Positions 24,905 to 36,008 of a stretch of DNA of 64,000 nt are shown piece after piece; position 1 is the stretch's first letter, and each line of letters opens with the position of its first letter. Under the pieces are notes generated by a model. That model was given only the letters and a program-made list of their open reading frames with translations, had not been told where the DNA came from and ran no database searches. The stretch lies in contig JAUSOF010000031.1 of the NCBI GenBank assembly GCA_030656145.1, positions 18,091 to 82,090 of the forward strand, in the 5' to 3' direction. The translations under genes were made by a program, and so were the position numbers. The DNA comes from Pseudomonas sp. (GTDB lineage: Bacteria; Pseudomonadota; Gammaproteobacteria; Pseudomonadales; Pseudomonadaceae).

Positions 24905-26044
24905 TCAAAGCTTCATCCCGCGGCTGATGATCTCCTTCATGATTTCCGAGGTGCCGGCGAAGATGCGCTGGATACGCGCGTTTGCGTACATCTTGCAGAT
25001 CGGGTATTCCCACATATAACCCCAGCCGCCATGTAACTGCACGCCCTCGTCGACCACCTTGCCGAGCAGCTCGGTGGTGAACAGCTTGGCCTCGGCGGCC
25101 ACTTCCGGGGTGAGTTTCTTCTGGTTATGGTCCATCACGCAGCGGTCGACAAACACCTGAGCCACGTCGATCTGGGTGCGCATCTCGGCCAGCTTGAAGC
25201 GGGTGTTCTGGAAGTGCGAGATAGGCCGATCGAACGCCTTGCGCTCGCGCACATAATCGATGGTCACCTGCAACGCCGCCTCGGCCGCCGCCACCGCGGC
25301 GCAAGCGTTGGTCAGGCGCTCTTGGGCGAGCATATTCATCAGGTAGAAGAAGCCGCCCTTGGCATCGCCCAGCAGGTTGGCCTTGGGCACTTTGACGTCA
25401 TTGAAGAACAGTTCGGCGGTGTCCTGGCTGTGCATGCCGAGCTTCTTCAGCTTGGCGCCGCGCTCGAAGCCTGGCATGCCACGCTCGACCAGAAACAGGC
25501 CCATGGCGTGTTTGTTGGCCGGGTCGGTCTTGGCCGCCACGATCACCACATCGGCCAGCAAGCCGTTGGAGATAAACACCTTGGAGCCGTTGAGCAGATA
25601 GTGATCACCTTGATCCACCGCCGTGCTGCGCATACCCGCCAGATCGGAGCCGGCGCTGGGTTCGGTCATCGCCACCGCCAGAATCAAATCGCCGCTGATG
25701 ATGCCCGGCATAAAGCGCGCCTTCTGCTCAGCATTGCCGTATTCGGCGATGTAGGGGCCGCACAGGGCCGAGTGCAACGGCAGCATAAAACCCGGCTCGT
25801 TTATCGTGGCCAGCTCCTCGCACATGATCTGCTCGTAGCGAAAATCCTTGAGCCCGGCGCCGCCGTACTCCTCATCCGCCCAGGGCAACAAAAAGCCCAT
25901 GTCGCCGGCCTTCTTCCAAACCTCGCGGCTGACCACCCCGGCCGCTTCCCATTCGTCCTGATGGGGCAGCACTTCCTTTTTCAGAAAGGCGGCGAAGGCG
26001 TCGCGAAACATGTTGTGTTCGGTGTCGAAGATAATGCGCTGCAT
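24905..26044 (-). CDS. Acyl-CoA dehydrogenase
   Basis: A 379-residue FAD-dependent acyl-CoA dehydrogenase with the family motifs VAMTEPSAGSDLAGM and, at the C-terminus, FAGTSEIMKEIISRGM. The catalytic-base region (LHGGWGYMWEYPICKMYANARIQRI, about residues 340-364) is present. It oxidises an acyl-CoA to the 2-enoyl-CoA with electrons to ETF. It is the first of three acyl-CoA genes on the minus strand, and its promoter lies in 26045-26160. Confidence 0.92.
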   Translation of the reverse strand: MQRIIFDTEHNMFRDAFAAFLKKEVLPHQDEWEAAGVVSREVWKKAGDMGFLLPWADEEYGGAGLKDFRYEQIMCEELATINEPGFMLPLHSALCGPYIAEYGNAEQKARFMPGIISGDLILAVAMTEPSAGSDLAGMRSTAVDQGDHYLLNGSKVFISNGLLADVVIVAAKTDPANKHAMGLFLVERGMPGFERGAKLKKLGMHSQDTAELFFNDVKVPKANLLGDAKGGFFYLMNMLAQERLTNACAAVAAAEAALQVTIDYVRERKAFDRPISHFQNTRFKLAEMRTQIDVAQVFVDRCVMDHNQKKLTPEVAAEAKLFTTELLGKVVDEGVQLHGGWGYMWEYPICKMYANARIQRIFAGTSEIMKEIISRGMKL

Positions 26045-26281
26045 GGGGCGTTGCTCCCGTGGCTGAAGTCGTGCAGCAGGTTAGGCCCCGCGTGACCGTA
26101 GCCTCAATGACCCATGCGCTCAGCCTGGGTTGACCCAATCGATCATGCCCCGACACGGCCATAGGTCATGCGACACGCCGGCTGCACGCTATGCTTAATG
26201 AGGGGAATTCCCTCATGCCGCGCTCACCGTGCATGCCCTATGCTCAAGCTCATACCCGTTCCACTTCACAAAGAGACTTCA

Positions 26282-27157
26282 ATGAACGCACCCAGCGATG
26301 ACAAACGTCCGACACCTGACCTAGCCGAATACAACGCCTTCTTTCCCTCACCCTACTCGCTGTCGCAATTTACCTCGCCGAAATCCGACCTCAGTGGTGC
26401 GCACTACCCCGCGCCATACCGTGGCGGGCGCTGGAAAATCCTGATGATTGCCGCCGATGAGCGCTATTTGCAGATGCAGAACGGCACCCTGTTCTCCACC
26501 GGCAACCATCCCATTGAAACCCTGTTGCCGATGTACCACCTCGACAAGGCCGGTTTTCAGTTCGATATCGCCACACTGTCAGGCAACCCGGTCAAGTTTG
26601 AATACTGGGCATTCCCTACAGAAGATATTGAAGTCAAAGCCATCCACGACAAATACCTGTCGCAGTTCAAGCAACCCCTGAGGCTGGCTGATGTGATCGC
26701 GCAACACCTGGGCGATGACTCGGATTACCTGGCACTGTTTATCCCTGGTGGGCACGGCGCGTTGATCGGCCTGCCCCACAGCCTCGACGTCAAAGCTGCG
26801 TTACGCTGGGCGGTACAACACGATCGACACATCATCACCTTGTGCCATGGGCCGGCCGCACTGCTCGCTGCTGGCGTCGATGAAGATCCGCAGGATTATC
26901 TGTTCAAGGATTACAAAATCTGTGCATTCCCCGATGCACTCGATGCGCAAACGCCACAACTGGGCTATATGCCAGGTGACATGCCGTGGTTTATGGGTGA
27001 AAAACTCAAGGCCCTGAACGTCGAAATCGTCAACCAGGACATCGCTGGCCACACCCATCAGCATCGCAAACTGATCACCGGCGACAGTCCGTTTGCCTCG
27101 AACAAAGTTGGCCAACTGGCGGCTAAGGCACTGCTCAGCGAAGTGGAAAAAAGCTGA
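26282..27157 (+). CDS. hchA: Hsp31/glyoxalase III protein HchA
   Basis: A 291-residue class I glutamine amidotransferase-like protein of the DJ-1/PfpI superfamily, HchA type. The nucleophile elbow is [13 protein letters not shown], preceded by [13 protein letters not shown] and the N-terminal [16 protein letters not shown]. It converts methylglyoxal to lactate without glutathione and may act on glycated proteins. The ATG at 26282 follows a short leader. A LuxR regulator gene starts one base after its stop. Confidence 0.92.
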   Translation: MNAPSDDKRPTPDLAEYNAFFPSPYSLSQFTSPKSDLSGAHYPAPYRGGRWKILMIAADERYLQMQNGTLFSTGNHPIETLLPMYHLDKAGFQFDIATLSGNPVKFEYWAFPTEDIEVKAIHDKYLSQFKQPLRLADVIAQHLGDDSDYLALFIPGGHGALIGLPHSLDVKAALRWAVQHDRHIITLCHGPAALLAAGVDEDPQDYLFKDYKICAFPDALDAQTPQLGYMPGDMPWFMGEKLKALNVEIVNQDIAGHTHQHRKLITGDSPFASNKVGQLAAKALLSEVEKS

Positions 27158-27158
27158 T

Positions 27159-27893
27159 ATGCCCTCCAGCAGATCGCCCACCGCAACAGCAAACGCCTTG
27201 CTCGACAGCCTCCTGCGTATCGAAAGAAGCCAACACCTCTCGCAGATACAGGAAGCCGTCCGGCAAGTCGCGGCGCCGCTTGGATATGAGCTGTTTGCCA
27301 TGTTCTCCATGGCCGCTGTGCCTGACGCGATTATCGGCCGGGTTTACTGGCTCGAAGGCGACTGGTTCGCCAACGGCAGCGCGGTCGATAGCGCAACCTA
27401 CCTGCAACGCTGCCCGGTCACCCAGCACGTATTACAAACGGACATGGCATTCTTCTGGAGCAAAAACACAGCCGCCGGCGAGCACTTGTACCGTATCGTG
27501 CCAGCGCCCGCTGGCATTGGCATTCACGGCCTGCAAATCCCAATCTTCGGACGCACAGGCCTTGAAGGGGCCGTCAGCCTGGGCGGCAGCAACATCGATA
27601 GTAGCCCACACACCCGCCTGCTGCTGACTATGCTCGGCCAGCAAAGCTTCCGCAAAGCCAAGCAACTGCTAGAACATCGCGAACCGGAATTACTGGCAGG
27701 CCTCACTCCTCGCGAGCAGCAAGTGTTGCAATGGATTGCCTCAGGCAGGCGCCAGTCAGACATCGCTGCAATCCTCGGGCTGTCTACGCGCACAGTGGAA
27801 AATCATCTGCGCCGGGCCAGACTGCGCCTGGGCGTTGCTACCACCGCCCAAGCCATACACGCAGCCATTCGCAGTGGCGAAATCAGCTCTTAA
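27159..27893 (+). CDS. LuxR-family transcriptional regulator (solo)
   Basis: A 244-residue protein with an N-terminal autoinducer-binding-like domain (about 10-165) and a C-terminal LuxR HTH (LTPREQQVLQWIASGRRQSDIAAILGLS). ATG at 27159 lies one base after the hchA stop, so the two are co-translated. No luxI synthase lies nearby, which makes it a LuxR solo. Several Trp/Tyr/Asp positions of the AHL pocket appear changed, so the ligand need not be an AHL. Possible role in carbonyl stress control with hchA. Confidence 0.82.
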   Translation: MPSSRSPTATANALLDSLLRIERSQHLSQIQEAVRQVAAPLGYELFAMFSMAAVPDAIIGRVYWLEGDWFANGSAVDSATYLQRCPVTQHVLQTDMAFFWSKNTAAGEHLYRIVPAPAGIGIHGLQIPIFGRTGLEGAVSLGGSNIDSSPHTRLLLTMLGQQSFRKAKQLLEHREPELLAGLTPREQQVLQWIASGRRQSDIAAILGLSTRTVENHLRRARLRLGVATTAQAIHAAIRSGEISS

Positions 27894-28256
27894 TCATTCC
27901 TCGATAAGCAAACTCTCAGCGTGCCCGTGTGGATAACACGCGTTTGTTTATTCAGGGCTCTATCGGCGCTAGCTGTTGCGCGGGGGTAAGCCGCGGCTGG
28001 GCCGGGCCACGAAGTCTGAGGGATAACGAAGCCACTACGCACATGCCATCACCCGTTGGGCTTCACTGCGCTCCACGCCAACCTAATCGGGGCGTATGCC
28101 CCACGTCCTCAGCTGCCGCGTACGACGCGGGCTAGCCATTGGACGCCACAGTGAGCGGACATCGCCTTAATAAGATTGCATAGCCGCACGGGTTTGCTTG
28201 TTGCACAGGCCCACGTCTGGCTACCATCAGCGCGCCTTTATCAACGAGTGTTCCCC
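27894..28256. other. Intergenic region before AraC gene
   Basis: About 360 bp with no supported gene or recognised motif. The last about 70 bp is the likely promoter of the AraC-family gene. Confidence 0.3.
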
Positions 28257-29255
28257 ATGCGCGAACGCACCATTGCCAGCCACTTTGTCCGCGCCGCCCT
28301 GCGTGGTGCCGAGCGTCAGGGTCACGATTGCGCGCCGCTGCTGCGCCAGTTGAGCATCCAGCCGGCGCTGCTCGACGAGCCACGCGCGCGCATTGCCCCG
28401 GAGCACTTCACCCGCCTGCTGCAACTGCTGTGGGAGACCCTGGACGACGAGTACATGGGCTTTGGCCGCCTGCGCAGCAAACGCGGTACTTTCGCCATGA
28501 TGTGTTACGCGATCATCCACTGCCGCACCCTGGATAAAGCGCTGAGCCGTGGCGCGTTGTTCTACAGCCTGTTCCCCGAGGCGCCGGGCATCAGTCTGGA
28601 ACGTGAGGGTGACCGGGTCAGGCTGAGTGTGGATGACAGCAACCTGTGGGACCCGGACCACTTCCTGCTGGAAAGTCTGCTGGTGATCTGGCACCGCCTC
28701 GGCAGCTGGCTGATCGGCCAGCGTATCCGCCTGGAGGAAGCCACCTTCAGCTATCCCGAACCGGCCCACAGCGACGAATACGACTTGCTGTTTCCCTGCC
28801 CGCGGCGCTATGCGGCGGGCAGCACCAGCCTGCTGTTCCAGGCGCGCTACCTGGACATGCCGCTGTTGCAGGACGAGCGCACGCTCAAGCTGTTCCTGGA
28901 GCATTCACCAGCCGATCTGCTGGCCCGCCCGGATGGCGGCGACAGCCTGATCAGCCAGATCCGCCGCCTGCTCGGCCGTGATTGCAGCGCCTGGCCGGAC
29001 CTGGAAGCAGTCGCGCGGCAGCTGCACATGAGCCCGCAAACCCTGCGCCGTCATCTGCGCGAAGAAGGCTCGAGTTTTCAGGAGTTGAAGGATCACCTGC
29101 GCCGCGACCTGGCGATCTATCACCTGGGCCGCGACGACCTGCCGATCCAGGACATCGCCGAGCAGCTCGGTTTCTCCGAGCCATCGGCGTTTCACCGCGC
29201 GTTCAAGAAGTGGACCGGGCTGACGCCGGGGGCCTATCGCGCACAGGAAAACTGA
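28257..29255 (+). CDS. AraC-family transcriptional regulator
   Basis: A 332-residue regulator with an N-terminal Arabinose_bd-type domain (about 15-210) and a C-terminal AraC HTH pair (LEAVARQLHMSPQTLRRHLRE and IQDIAEQLGFSEPSAFHRA, ending WTGLTPGAYR). The family often controls acyl-CoA or amino-acid catabolic genes. ATG at 28257 is preferred to the longer frame from 28176. The target here is unknown; the acyl-CoA genes 2-6 kb away are a possibility only. Confidence 0.85.
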   Translation: MRERTIASHFVRAALRGAERQGHDCAPLLRQLSIQPALLDEPRARIAPEHFTRLLQLLWETLDDEYMGFGRLRSKRGTFAMMCYAIIHCRTLDKALSRGALFYSLFPEAPGISLEREGDRVRLSVDDSNLWDPDHFLLESLLVIWHRLGSWLIGQRIRLEEATFSYPEPAHSDEYDLLFPCPRRYAAGSTSLLFQARYLDMPLLQDERTLKLFLEHSPADLLARPDGGDSLISQIRRLLGRDCSAWPDLEAVARQLHMSPQTLRRHLREEGSSFQELKDHLRRDLAIYHLGRDDLPIQDIAEQLGFSEPSAFHRAFKKWTGLTPGAYRAQEN

Positions 29256-29264
29256 GAGGCCGTC

Positions 29265-30653
29265 TCAGCCCATCGGGAAACGGATACGGAAGACCGCACC
29301 ACCAAGGCTGGAGTCATCCAGAAACAACTCGCCGGCATAGCTTTCGATGATGTCCTTGACCACGGCCGTACCGATGCCCTGCCCCGCGTGCTGGACATCC
29401 AGACGTTCGCCGCGCTGCAGGATGCGCTCGCGCTGATGCGCCGGCACCCCAGGGCCATCGTCCTCCACCAGCAGTTCGCATACCCCTTCCTGCAACCGTG
29501 CACTCACGCGGATCTGCCCCAGGCACAGGCGATAAGCGTTTTCCAGCAGATTACCGAGCAGTTCGAGCAGCGCGCCTCGCTCCATCGGAATGTCCAGTTT
29601 CGGGTCGAAATCGCGCAGCACGGTTACTTGCTTATCCCGGTAGACCTTGTCCAGCGCCTCGCAAAGACTGTCGAGCACCCCGGCCAAACGCACCCGATGG
29701 CGCACCAAGCCACTCTTGCGCAGGCTGGCGCGCTGCAGCTGGTAGCCAATTTGCTGGCTCATTCGCTCGATCTGACTCTGCAGCACCTGGGCCTGCTCGC
29801 GATTGTGCGGCTGGGTGGCGATCACCTCGGCCACCCCCTGCAGCACTGACAATGGGGTTTTCAGGCTATGCGCCAAATCATCCAGGGAGTGACGATAACG
29901 CTCGCGCTGCTGATGCTCGCTGTGGAGCAAGCGGTTGAGCGAACCCGTCAGGCGCAACAGTTCGCGCGGGTGATTCTCGCTCAGGCTATCCAGCGTCCCG
30001 GCCTCAACCTGGTCCAGCTCGGCACTGAGCCCGCGCAAGCTGCGAAAGCCCCAGGTCAGCCCGAACCAGAGCAGGGTCAGCAACACCAGCAGCGCGCCAC
30101 CCAACCACAGGTTCAGCTGGTTATTGAAGCGCCTGTACATGCTTTGATAATTGCTGGCCGGCTGCATGGTGACGACACTGAAGGCCGCACTCTGGCCGCG
30201 CAGCAGGTCGACCTCGACGTCATAGACGAAGAACTCCTGCCCTTGTGCGCTGCGCACCCGGAGGAACTCATGACCACGGCCGTCATACTTGGGCAGGTAG
30301 TCGAACCCATGCTCTTCGGAAGAGCGCGAGCGCCACACCAAGCTGCCATTGCGGTCATAGATAAAACCCAGCAGCGTGGCATCGAGATGCTCGAACTCTT
30401 CATCCGGCAACTGATCGGGCATTAGCAGCCGATTGTTTTCGGTACGCGCCGCCGACACCAAAGCGGCCGCATCGGCGGCCAGGCGTTTTTCGATGGATTG
30501 TTCGAGGGCAATCACAAAGGCCCCCCGCAGAGCCGGTAGCAGTGCCAACATAAACAGCACGGCCAGCACGGCGGTGCCCAGGAGCAAACGCAAGCGTAGC
30601 GAGGAACCGCGCCTTCGCTTGATGGCAGGACCATACGGCAGGCGTAACTTCAT
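29265..30653 (-). CDS. phoQ: Sensor histidine kinase PhoQ
   Basis: A 462-residue inner-membrane sensor. The first membrane segment is at about 22-45, a periplasmic domain with acidic stretches follows, the second segment is at about 175-195, then a HAMP. The phosphoacceptor His is in SLDDLAHSLKTPLSVLQG, and the ATP-binding domain has LLGNLLENAYRLC and GPGVPAHQRE. PhoQ senses low divalent cations and cationic peptides. The start overlaps phoP by 4 bp (ATGA). The order oprH-phoP-phoQ is as in P. aeruginosa. Confidence 0.93.
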   Translation of the reverse strand: MKLRLPYGPAIKRRRGSSLRLRLLLGTAVLAVLFMLALLPALRGAFVIALEQSIEKRLAADAAALVSAARTENNRLLMPDQLPDEEFEHLDATLLGFIYDRNGSLVWRSRSSEEHGFDYLPKYDGRGHEFLRVRSAQGQEFFVYDVEVDLLRGQSAAFSVVTMQPASNYQSMYRRFNNQLNLWLGGALLVLLTLLWFGLTWGFRSLRGLSAELDQVEAGTLDSLSENHPRELLRLTGSLNRLLHSEHQQRERYRHSLDDLAHSLKTPLSVLQGVAEVIATQPHNREQAQVLQSQIERMSQQIGYQLQRASLRKSGLVRHRVRLAGVLDSLCEALDKVYRDKQVTVLRDFDPKLDIPMERGALLELLGNLLENAYRLCLGQIRVSARLQEGVCELLVEDDGPGVPAHQRERILQRGERLDVQHAGQGIGTAVVKDIIESYAGELFLDDSSLGGAVFRIRFPMG

Positions 30654-31327
30654 CGGCAGCGCTCGGTAAACAGATACCCCTGACCACGTACGGTTTCGAT
30701 CGGTTTGAAACCGCTGTCGGCCTCCAGCTTGCGCCGCAGGCGGCCCACCAGCACCTCGATCACGTTGGGATCGCGCTCTTCGTCATCGGGGTAGAGCTGC
30801 TCGATAAGCCGCTCCTTGGGCACCACTTGTTGATGATGACGCATCAGGTATTCGAGGATGCGGTACTCGAAGGCAGTCAATTGCAGGCTCTGGTCATCGA
30901 GCGTTGCCTGCTTGCGGTTGAGATCCAGCAACAAGGGGCCGGCGCAGATACGCGACTGGGTGAAGCCCGAAGAACGCCGCAGCAGTGCATTGAGGCGTGC
31001 TTCCAGCTCTTCGAACTGGAACGGTTTGACCACGTAGTCATCGGCGCCGGCAGCCAGTCCTTCGACCTTGTCCTGCCAATTGCCGCGTGCGGTCAGAATC
31101 AGAATGGGGAAACTCTTGCCCTGACTGCGCAATTGTCGAATCAGGTCCAGACCACCCATGCCGGGCAGACCGAGATCGACCACGGCCAGGTCATGGCTGT
31201 ATTGATCGGCTTGATACAGCGCATCCTCGGCGTTCGCTACGGCATCGACCACATGCCCCTGCTCACCAAGGCGAGAATAGAGATGGTGACGCAATAGCGC
31301 TTCGTCCTCCACGACCAGCAATTTCAT
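30650..31327 (-). CDS. phoP: Response regulator PhoP
   Basis: A 225-residue OmpR-family regulator. The receiver begins MKLLVVEDEALLRHHLYSRL with Asp at VVDLGLPGM, and the C-terminal winged helix ends TVRGQGYLFTERCR, almost identical to P. aeruginosa PhoP. It controls LPS modification, oprH and resistance to cationic peptides. It lies 268 bp downstream of oprH and overlaps phoQ. Confidence 0.95.
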   Translation of the reverse strand: MKLLVVEDEALLRHHLYSRLGEQGHVVDAVANAEDALYQADQYSHDLAVVDLGLPGMGGLDLIRQLRSQGKSFPILILTARGNWQDKVEGLAAGADDYVVKPFQFEELEARLNALLRRSSGFTQSRICAGPLLLDLNRKQATLDDQSLQLTAFEYRILEYLMRHHQQVVPKERLIEQLYPDDEERDPNVIEVLVGRLRRKLEADSGFKPIETVRGQGYLFTERCR

Positions 31328-31595
31328 GGTGCGCTTCTTCCCCTATGAAGTAGGCCGGGCACATGGCCCGGCCTTGATGCGGCAAGAGTGTTTGGAGGCT
31401 GTAAAAAACCCTCCGCCCACTGCTGGCAGTGCGCTACAAGCACGGAGCCCAGCGGGGTAACAGTCGCAGGCTGGCCCGCAGGGCGAACGAAGCAGGGTCG
31501 TTTAGCACACTACCCCCCCTGCTTTTAACCCAGAGCACCTTGCCGCGAACGCCTGGTAAAAGTCTCGCGACGGCGCTCGATAGTGGTAAGACCTC
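31328..31595. other. oprH-phoP spacer
   Basis: No gene seen. It contains a short GC-rich hairpin-like stretch GGAGG...CCTCC at about 31394-31420 that may attenuate read-through from oprH into phoP. Confidence 0.3.
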
Positions 31596-32201
31596 TTAAA
31601 ACTTGTAGTTGGCACCCAGATAGAGTTGGCCGCTGCTCTGCAAGTCCAGGGAGCCCAGCTTACCGCCACCATGGGCAGCTACTTCGGTGCTGGCATTGCT
31701 GTGCAGATAGCGGTAGCCGGCTTCAATCGAGGTATTCGCATTCAGCTCCTGGAGAATACCGGCCTGCAGGCCGATTGCATAACCAATGTCGCTGTCGCGC
31801 TTGAGGCCTTTGCTTTCCTGATCCAGCTTGATCAGGCCAGCGGTAGCACCACCAAACAGCTTGGTATTGTAATCGCCTACCGGCAGGAACAAGTCATAGC
31901 TGCCGAGCAGATTCTGCTGGCGCAGCTTGAAGCCACGATCACTGTCGGAAACATTTTCATAGGTCAGGTAGTAACGAGCATCATCGCTCTGCTGACCGGC
32001 GCGCACACCCCAGGTTGTGCTGTCATCAATCACCTTGTCGAGCTTGGGATTGTTCAGGTTGCTGTTCAGTGCACTGGATTTCTGGATGTTGTTATCGGTT
32101 TGACCTAAGGTCAGACCGACGAAATTATCGCCGGCATTAGCGGCCACTGCAGCAAAGGTCAGGGTAGTGGCCAGGGCCAGCTTGCTCAGATTGAAGTTCA
32201 T
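31596..32201 (-). CDS. oprH: Outer membrane protein OprH
   Basis: A 201-residue beta-barrel with a signal peptide (KLALATTLTFAAVAANA) and the OprH features: NFVGLTLGQTDNNIQKS near the mature start, LRQQNLLGSYDLFLPVGD, and the C-terminal YLGANYKF ending in Phe. OprH binds LPS and replaces Mg2+ in stabilising it. It is the first gene of oprH-phoP-phoQ, with PhoP-type repeats upstream. Confidence 0.95.
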   Translation of the reverse strand: MNFNLSKLALATTLTFAAVAANAGDNFVGLTLGQTDNNIQKSSALNSNLNNPKLDKVIDDSTTWGVRAGQQSDDARYYLTYENVSDSDRGFKLRQQNLLGSYDLFLPVGDYNTKLFGGATAGLIKLDQESKGLKRDSDIGYAIGLQAGILQELNANTSIEAGYRYLHSNASTEVAAHGGGKLGSLDLQSSGQLYLGANYKF

Positions 32202-32255
32202 GGAAGGCGTCCTCAGTGGGAAGTGTTCTGAATGGTTGCGTCGCTTAACTCAGGC

Positions 32256-32261
32256 GTTATG
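32256..32261 (-). promoter_or_regulatory. Candidate -10 of oprH promoter
   Basis: CATAAC on the minus strand, 14 bp after the last PhoP-type half-site and about 55 bp before the oprH ATG. No consensus -35 is visible, in keeping with PhoP-activated promoters in which the box replaces the -35. Confidence 0.45.
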
Positions 32262-32275
32262 TTGCCCGAGCCTTG

Positions 32276-32314
32276 CTGAACAGCCGCTGAACCCTTGCTG
32301 AACCTAAGCTGAAC
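32276..32314 (-). promoter_or_regulatory. Four tandem PhoP-type half-sites upstream of oprH
   Basis: On the minus strand GTTCAG occurs four times at exact 11-bp intervals (plus-strand starts 32276, 32287, 32298 and 32309). Eleven-base spacing is the rule for OmpR/PhoP half-sites, which bind regulator dimers on one face of the helix. Four half-sites would allow two dimers. The next gene stops at 32328, so the array occupies nearly all of the intergenic space. Confidence 0.8.
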
Positions 32315-32327
32315 CAAACTGCACAAC

Positions 32328-33512
32328 TCACAACCTGCGCGCCCAGCATCCCGCCAACACGAACAAACTGGCCAACACCGCCAGCAATGGCAGCCAGCCG
32401 GCATGCTCCCATACATAGCCACCGGCATAGCCGACCACGCTGGAGCCCAGATAATAAGCACACAGGTACAGGGCTGAGGCCTGCGCCTTGGCGCCCTTGG
32501 CATGCTTACCCACCTGACCGCTGGCCACCGCATGAGCGGCGAAAAAGCCCAGGGTGAACAACCCAAGCCCCAGCACCACGGCGCTCAACCAGGGCGTGGC
32601 ACAGAGCGCGACGCCCAGCAGCATGATCGCGATACCGCCCTGCAGCACCTGACGCGCACCCAGGCGCGATACCAGGCGCCCGGCCCAGCCGGCACTGACG
32701 ATCCCGACCAGGTACACCGTGAACAGCAGGCCGATCAATGTGGACGATAAATTGAACGGCGCCGCCGCCAGGCGAAAGCCCACATAGTTGAACAGCGCGA
32801 CGAAGCCGCCCATCAACAGGAATGCCAGCATAAATAACGCACGCAGCTGTGGGTTGCCCAGATGCTGGCCGAAGTTGCCGAGCAAGCCGCGCAGCGACAA
32901 CGGCTGCGCGCGGAAATGCCGCGACGGCGGCAACAGCCAGATAAACAGCGCCAAGGCCAGCAGCCCCATACCGCCAATGCCGCCCAGCGCCAACGGCCAG
33001 CCACCGATGTCGCTGAGCAGGCCGGCGAGCAGGCGCCCCAGCAGGCCGCCCAGTGCGGTGCCACCGATATACAGGCCCATGGCAGCCGGCAGCGCTTCGG
33101 GGTCGAATTCCTCACCGACATACGCCATGGCCAGCGCTGGCAGGCCACTCAACGCCAGACCGAGCAACGCGCGCAGCAATAATAGATAGTCCCAGGTTTC
33201 GACCAGCGCACAGGCAATGCCGAGCACACAGGCCAGGCCCAAGGCGGCGACCATCACCGGCTTGCGCCCCCAACTCTCGGCCAGTGCGCCCGACAGCAAC
33301 AGGCATAGCGCCAGGCTCAAGGTGGTCAACGACAACGCCAGGCTGCTACCGGCCGCCGACACCGAAAAATGCGTGGCCAACAACGGCAACAACGGCTGCA
33401 CGCAATAGAGCAAGGCAAAAGTGGCAAACCCGGCGCAGAACAGCGCCAGGGTGGCGCGGCGATAAGCGACAGTGCCGCGGGTAAGGTGGGTAGCGGAAAC
33501 ATTGGCGGGCAT
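32328..33512 (-). CDS. MFS transporter (YnfM-like)
   Basis: A 394-residue major facilitator with 12 membrane segments. After LALFCAGFATFALLYCVQPLLP come ALAESWGRKPVM and, in the second half, WAGRLVSRLGARQV. It resembles the YnfM/multidrug-type efflux carriers of the DHA1 group. ATG at 33512 is used; a GTG lies four codons earlier. It is independent of the oprH operon, which starts downstream of it on the same strand. Confidence 0.82.
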   Translation of the reverse strand: MPANVSATHLTRGTVAYRRATLALFCAGFATFALLYCVQPLLPLLATHFSVSAAGSSLALSLTTLSLALCLLLSGALAESWGRKPVMVAALGLACVLGIACALVETWDYLLLLRALLGLALSGLPALAMAYVGEEFDPEALPAAMGLYIGGTALGGLLGRLLAGLLSDIGGWPLALGGIGGMGLLALALFIWLLPPSRHFRAQPLSLRGLLGNFGQHLGNPQLRALFMLAFLLMGGFVALFNYVGFRLAAAPFNLSSTLIGLLFTVYLVGIVSAGWAGRLVSRLGARQVLQGGIAIMLLGVALCATPWLSAVVLGLGLFTLGFFAAHAVASGQVGKHAKGAKAQASALYLCAYYLGSSVVGYAGGYVWEHAGWLPLLAVLASLFVLAGCWARRL

Positions 33513-33714
33513 CGGTAAGCTCACAAGGCACGGCCTTGGGCTGGCCGGCCAAGAAGATTAGCACGCTACCGATCAACCCGGCTTTGCGCCTGACGCACAA
33601 TACCTTTGCCATCGACGAACAGCGCCGCGCGCGATAAACGGAAACAGATCTTGCGGGGACATTGCCAGCGAAAACCGGTGTCTAGAATCCGTTGAGCCAC
33701 AGGCTGTTGTGATT

Positions 33715-33880
33715 CTCGTAGGACGGGTTAGCGGCGCCAACCCTCGACTAATCAGGCACCACCAGCGTAAACCGCCAGGCACCTGCGCTGTGCTGTGCTG
33801 ATGGCGGGTTACGGCGCAACGGCTCTTGCACGCTCATTGCTATCAGCAACAGGCGCCTAACCCGCCCTACGAAAAGCGGC
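33715..33880. repeat. Diffuse inverted repeat (GTAGGACGGGTTAGCGGCGC)
   Basis: GTAGGACGGGTTAGCGGCGC on the left and GGCGCCTAACCCGCCCTACG on the right form an element of about 150 bp, with ATGGCGGGTTACGGCGCA inside. It resembles the element at 21450-21600. No gene is present between 33513 and 34041. Confidence 0.6.
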
Positions 33881-33892
33881 TTAACCGTCAGC

Positions 33893-33919
33893 ATTAAAAA
33901 ACGCGGCCGAAGCCGCGTT
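33893..33919 (-). terminator. Terminator of aldehyde dehydrogenase gene
   Basis: On the minus strand AACGCGGC-TTCG-GCCGCGTT is followed by TTTTAA: a stable UUCG-loop hairpin and a T tract, about 120 bp after the gene's stop. Confidence 0.85.
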
Positions 33920-34041
33920 GCGAGAGTGATTTGCTGCCGTACATATCAGGCCGCTGCAGCCTGCTGCAAATCCTGCCCTGGGGGCCTATCGCAGGTTGAA
34001 ACCGGCACGCTGGAGCGAACGTGCCGGGGAGCAAACAGCAA

Positions 34042-35562
<1,521 letters not shown>

Positions 35563-35682
35563 GATGATGACCTCTCTTCGATTGTCGGAGCCTGCCCCTG
35601 GGAACATGGAGCAGGTCATGGTTCGATATTAGGAAGCTGCAGGCGCGGCCGGTATGCGCCCATGGCACATAACCTCTCGTCA

Positions 35683-35693
35683 TTTGGTAGTAG
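35683..35693 (-). promoter_or_regulatory. CTACTACC motif upstream of exaC
   Basis: Minus strand CTACTACCAAA, 121-131 bp upstream of the ATG. It matches the motif upstream of the other ped/exa units (CTACTACCAAGGGA at the pedF-pedE region). Probable binding site of a cluster-specific LuxR-type response regulator (inference). Confidence 0.55.
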
Positions 35694-35950
35694 AGAGTTC
35701 GACCGTATGCCAAGCGACGTGGCCTTTGGCAGGTCAGCATAGACGCTACCGTCAACCCACGCCCGATAGAGGGTTGGCAGTCGAGGACGCGAAAGGTTCA
35801 CCACTCACCGCTACCCTGCGCGTGCGCAGCCCGGGTTCCATCCCGGCGTGTATGTTCATCTGGCTTATAGGTTTCGTAGGCGATCTCACGTCGCACAGCA
35901 AACGGGGTGCTCATCGTGCTTGCTGATCCGCTGGCGCCAGACAACAGAAA

Positions 35951-35982
35951 GCACAAGGCCGGCTAATAAGCCGGCCTTGTGC
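35951..35982 (-). terminator. Terminator of lanthanide-type dehydrogenase gene
   Basis: GCACAAGGCCGGCT and its complement around TATT make a 14-bp stem, followed on the minus strand by TTTC, 27 bp after the gene's stop. Confidence 0.8.
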
Positions 35983-36008
35983 CTCATGGGTGCCTCAGCG
36001 ATAAACGA

